Positions 63,197 through 64,000 of a stretch of 64,000 nucleotides of DNA are shown here, in pieces; position 1 is the first letter of the stretch; each line of letters starts with the position of its first letter. The DNA lies in contig NZ_CP028083.1 in the NCBI RefSeq assembly GCF_005491425.1, forward strand, positions 3,162,001 through 3,226,000, written 5' to 3'. The notes beneath the pieces were generated by a model. That model made no database searches. It saw nothing but the letters and a program-made list of their open reading frames with translations, and had not been told where the DNA came from. The stretch is from Lysinibacillus sp. SGAir0095. Its GTDB lineage: Bacteria; Bacillota; Bacilli; Bacillales_A; Planococcaceae. Position numbers and translations under genes: made by a program.

Positions 63197-64000
63197 GTGA
63201 GCGTAAAGTTTGGTTTATTACACGCCCAGAGCGTGATCCACGTTTCCACGCGGAGGCCATCAGAGCATTGGCTGAAGCCACGAATCAGTTTACAACAAAA
63301 TGGCAAGGAAATCGTGAGGCTCACAAACATTTTGAAAAAGTACTGGCATCAAGAGGGTTAAAACGAAATAATATTAGTAACGATGGCTCTGGTGGCCGTA
63401 CATGGTGTGCTATGTTGAAAACATTTGCATATTGTTACATTGATCATGAAGGTAATGTAAAACCGACAAAAGTAGGTCAGTCTTTAATTAATGGAATTAA
63501 AGAATATGAAAATGTAAAAAAACAGATTCTTACACTCCAAATTCCAAATGCCTACTTTTTAGAAAGTGGTTTTCGTCCAAAATTTGCATCAGCCTTTCAC
63601 ATCCGACCTGCTCGTTTTCTTATTAATCTTGTACAAAGTTCCGAGTTAGATTATTACATCACAAAAGAAGAAATTACGTATTTTGTTTTAATAGCACAAC
63701 ACGACAATCAAATCAAAAACGTTATTAAACAAATTTCAACTTTCCGTTTAAGTAATGAGGAAGATAAAGAAGCACTTCGACAAGAAATTGCGGTTGAATA
63801 TGATCATCGTGCACGAAATGATCACGCTGCACGTGATTACTTCCAAGCGCACTCGGATGTGGCGCATACGTTCATGATGCTATGTGAATATACGGGCCTC
63901 GTAGAATATTTACGTGGAGAGGCGATATTAAAAATTGATCCCGATTTAAACAAAGAAGCCAAAGAAGTAATCTCATATTACGATGAGCGTTACCCATTTA
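63193..64000 (+). CDS. AlwI-family type II restriction endonuclease (truncated by window end)
   Basis: The frame opens at the ATG at 63193 and stays open to the window end (269 codons), so the gene continues outside. The start ERKVWFITRPERDPRFHAEAIRALAEATNQF and the block KHFEKVLASRGLKRNNISNDGSGGRTWCAMLKTFAYCY, followed by NVKKQILTLQIPNAYFLESGFRPKFASAFHIRPARFLI, are those of the AlwI family, which includes type IIS and nicking enzymes recognising GGATC or GAGTC-like sites. The matching methyltransferases should lie to the right. Recognition specificity cannot be told. Confidence 0.9.
   Translation, partial: MSERKVWFITRPERDPRFHAEAIRALAEATNQFTTKWQGNREAHKHFEKVLASRGLKRNNISNDGSGGRTWCAMLKTFAYCYIDHEGNVKPTKVGQSLINGIKEYENVKKQILTLQIPNAYFLESGFRPKFASAFHIRPARFLINLVQSSELDYYITKEEITYFVLIAQHDNQIKNVIKQISTFRLSNEEDKEALRQEIAVEYDHRARNDHAARDYFQAHSDVAHTFMMLCEYTGLVEYLRGEAILKIDPDLNKEAKEVISYYDERYPF

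Noticed and set aside
1-64000. CRISPR array, rRNA, tRNA or prophage structural genes
   Set aside because: No regularly spaced repeats, no cloverleaf-like or rRNA sequence and no phage head, tail or integrase genes were seen in this reading. A tRNA or RNA-family scan was not possible.

Overview
The window looks like chromosome of a low-GC, Gram-positive, spore-former-type Firmicute. The lipoprotein signals, strong AGGAGG ribosome sites, GabR/MocR regulator, YesMN-type two-component pair and CglI-like restriction genes fit Bacillales, most likely the Lysinibacillus/Solibacillus/Planococcaceae group. The genus is inference. No rRNA, tRNA or CRISPR array was seen.

Left part (1-20.5 kb): a Fur-box-controlled ferric-siderophore ABC importer; a GC-richer peptidase E-like gene beside an OmpA/MotB-type remnant; a catabolic operon (DUF3100-type membrane protein and partner, M20 amidohydrolase, 3-hydroxyisobutyrate-dehydrogenase-like reductase, aldehyde dehydrogenase) next to a GAF/PucR regulator; an intact IS3-family element that landed inside the terminator hairpin of the GABA operon; gabT-gabD with divergent gabR; and a glutamyl-tRNA synthetase gene.

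Middle part (20.5-52.5 kb): a sigma-54 unit holding rpoN, an AAA+ activator with an unusual C-terminal sensor-like region, a near-perfect -24/-12 promoter, and an operon for a small membrane protein, an NCS1 permease, a heme-dependent oxidative N-demethylase (HODM) subunit, a DmmA-like protein, a ferredoxin-type reductase and a betaine-aldehyde-type dehydrogenase. It reads as a substrate-induced oxidative amine demethylation pathway. Next come two divergent transcription units sharing one palindromic operator motif (FAD oxidase, TIM-barrel protein and aldehyde dehydrogenase; iron alcohol dehydrogenase, TRAP transporter and IclR regulator). Then follow a YesMN-type two-component system with a membrane protein and a dipeptide-type ABC importer coupled to two tandem cytosine-deaminase-like amidohydrolases and a DMT exporter.

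Right part (52.5-64 kb): a gene-sparse stretch leads into a defence-type island. It holds a cytoplasmic subtilisin-like protease with a tiny downstream protein resembling its own N-terminal prodomain; an operon of ECF-type sigma factor, Z1-domain ATPase and DUF4420 PD-(D/E)XK nuclease; a DNA cytosine methyltransferase followed by a broken HNH nuclease gene; a second PD-(D/E)XK nuclease; and an AlwI-family restriction endonuclease cut by the window end. The protease pair and the sigma/Z1/DUF4420 operon are the best candidates for under-described systems; the sigma-54 HODM operon is the best metabolic candidate.
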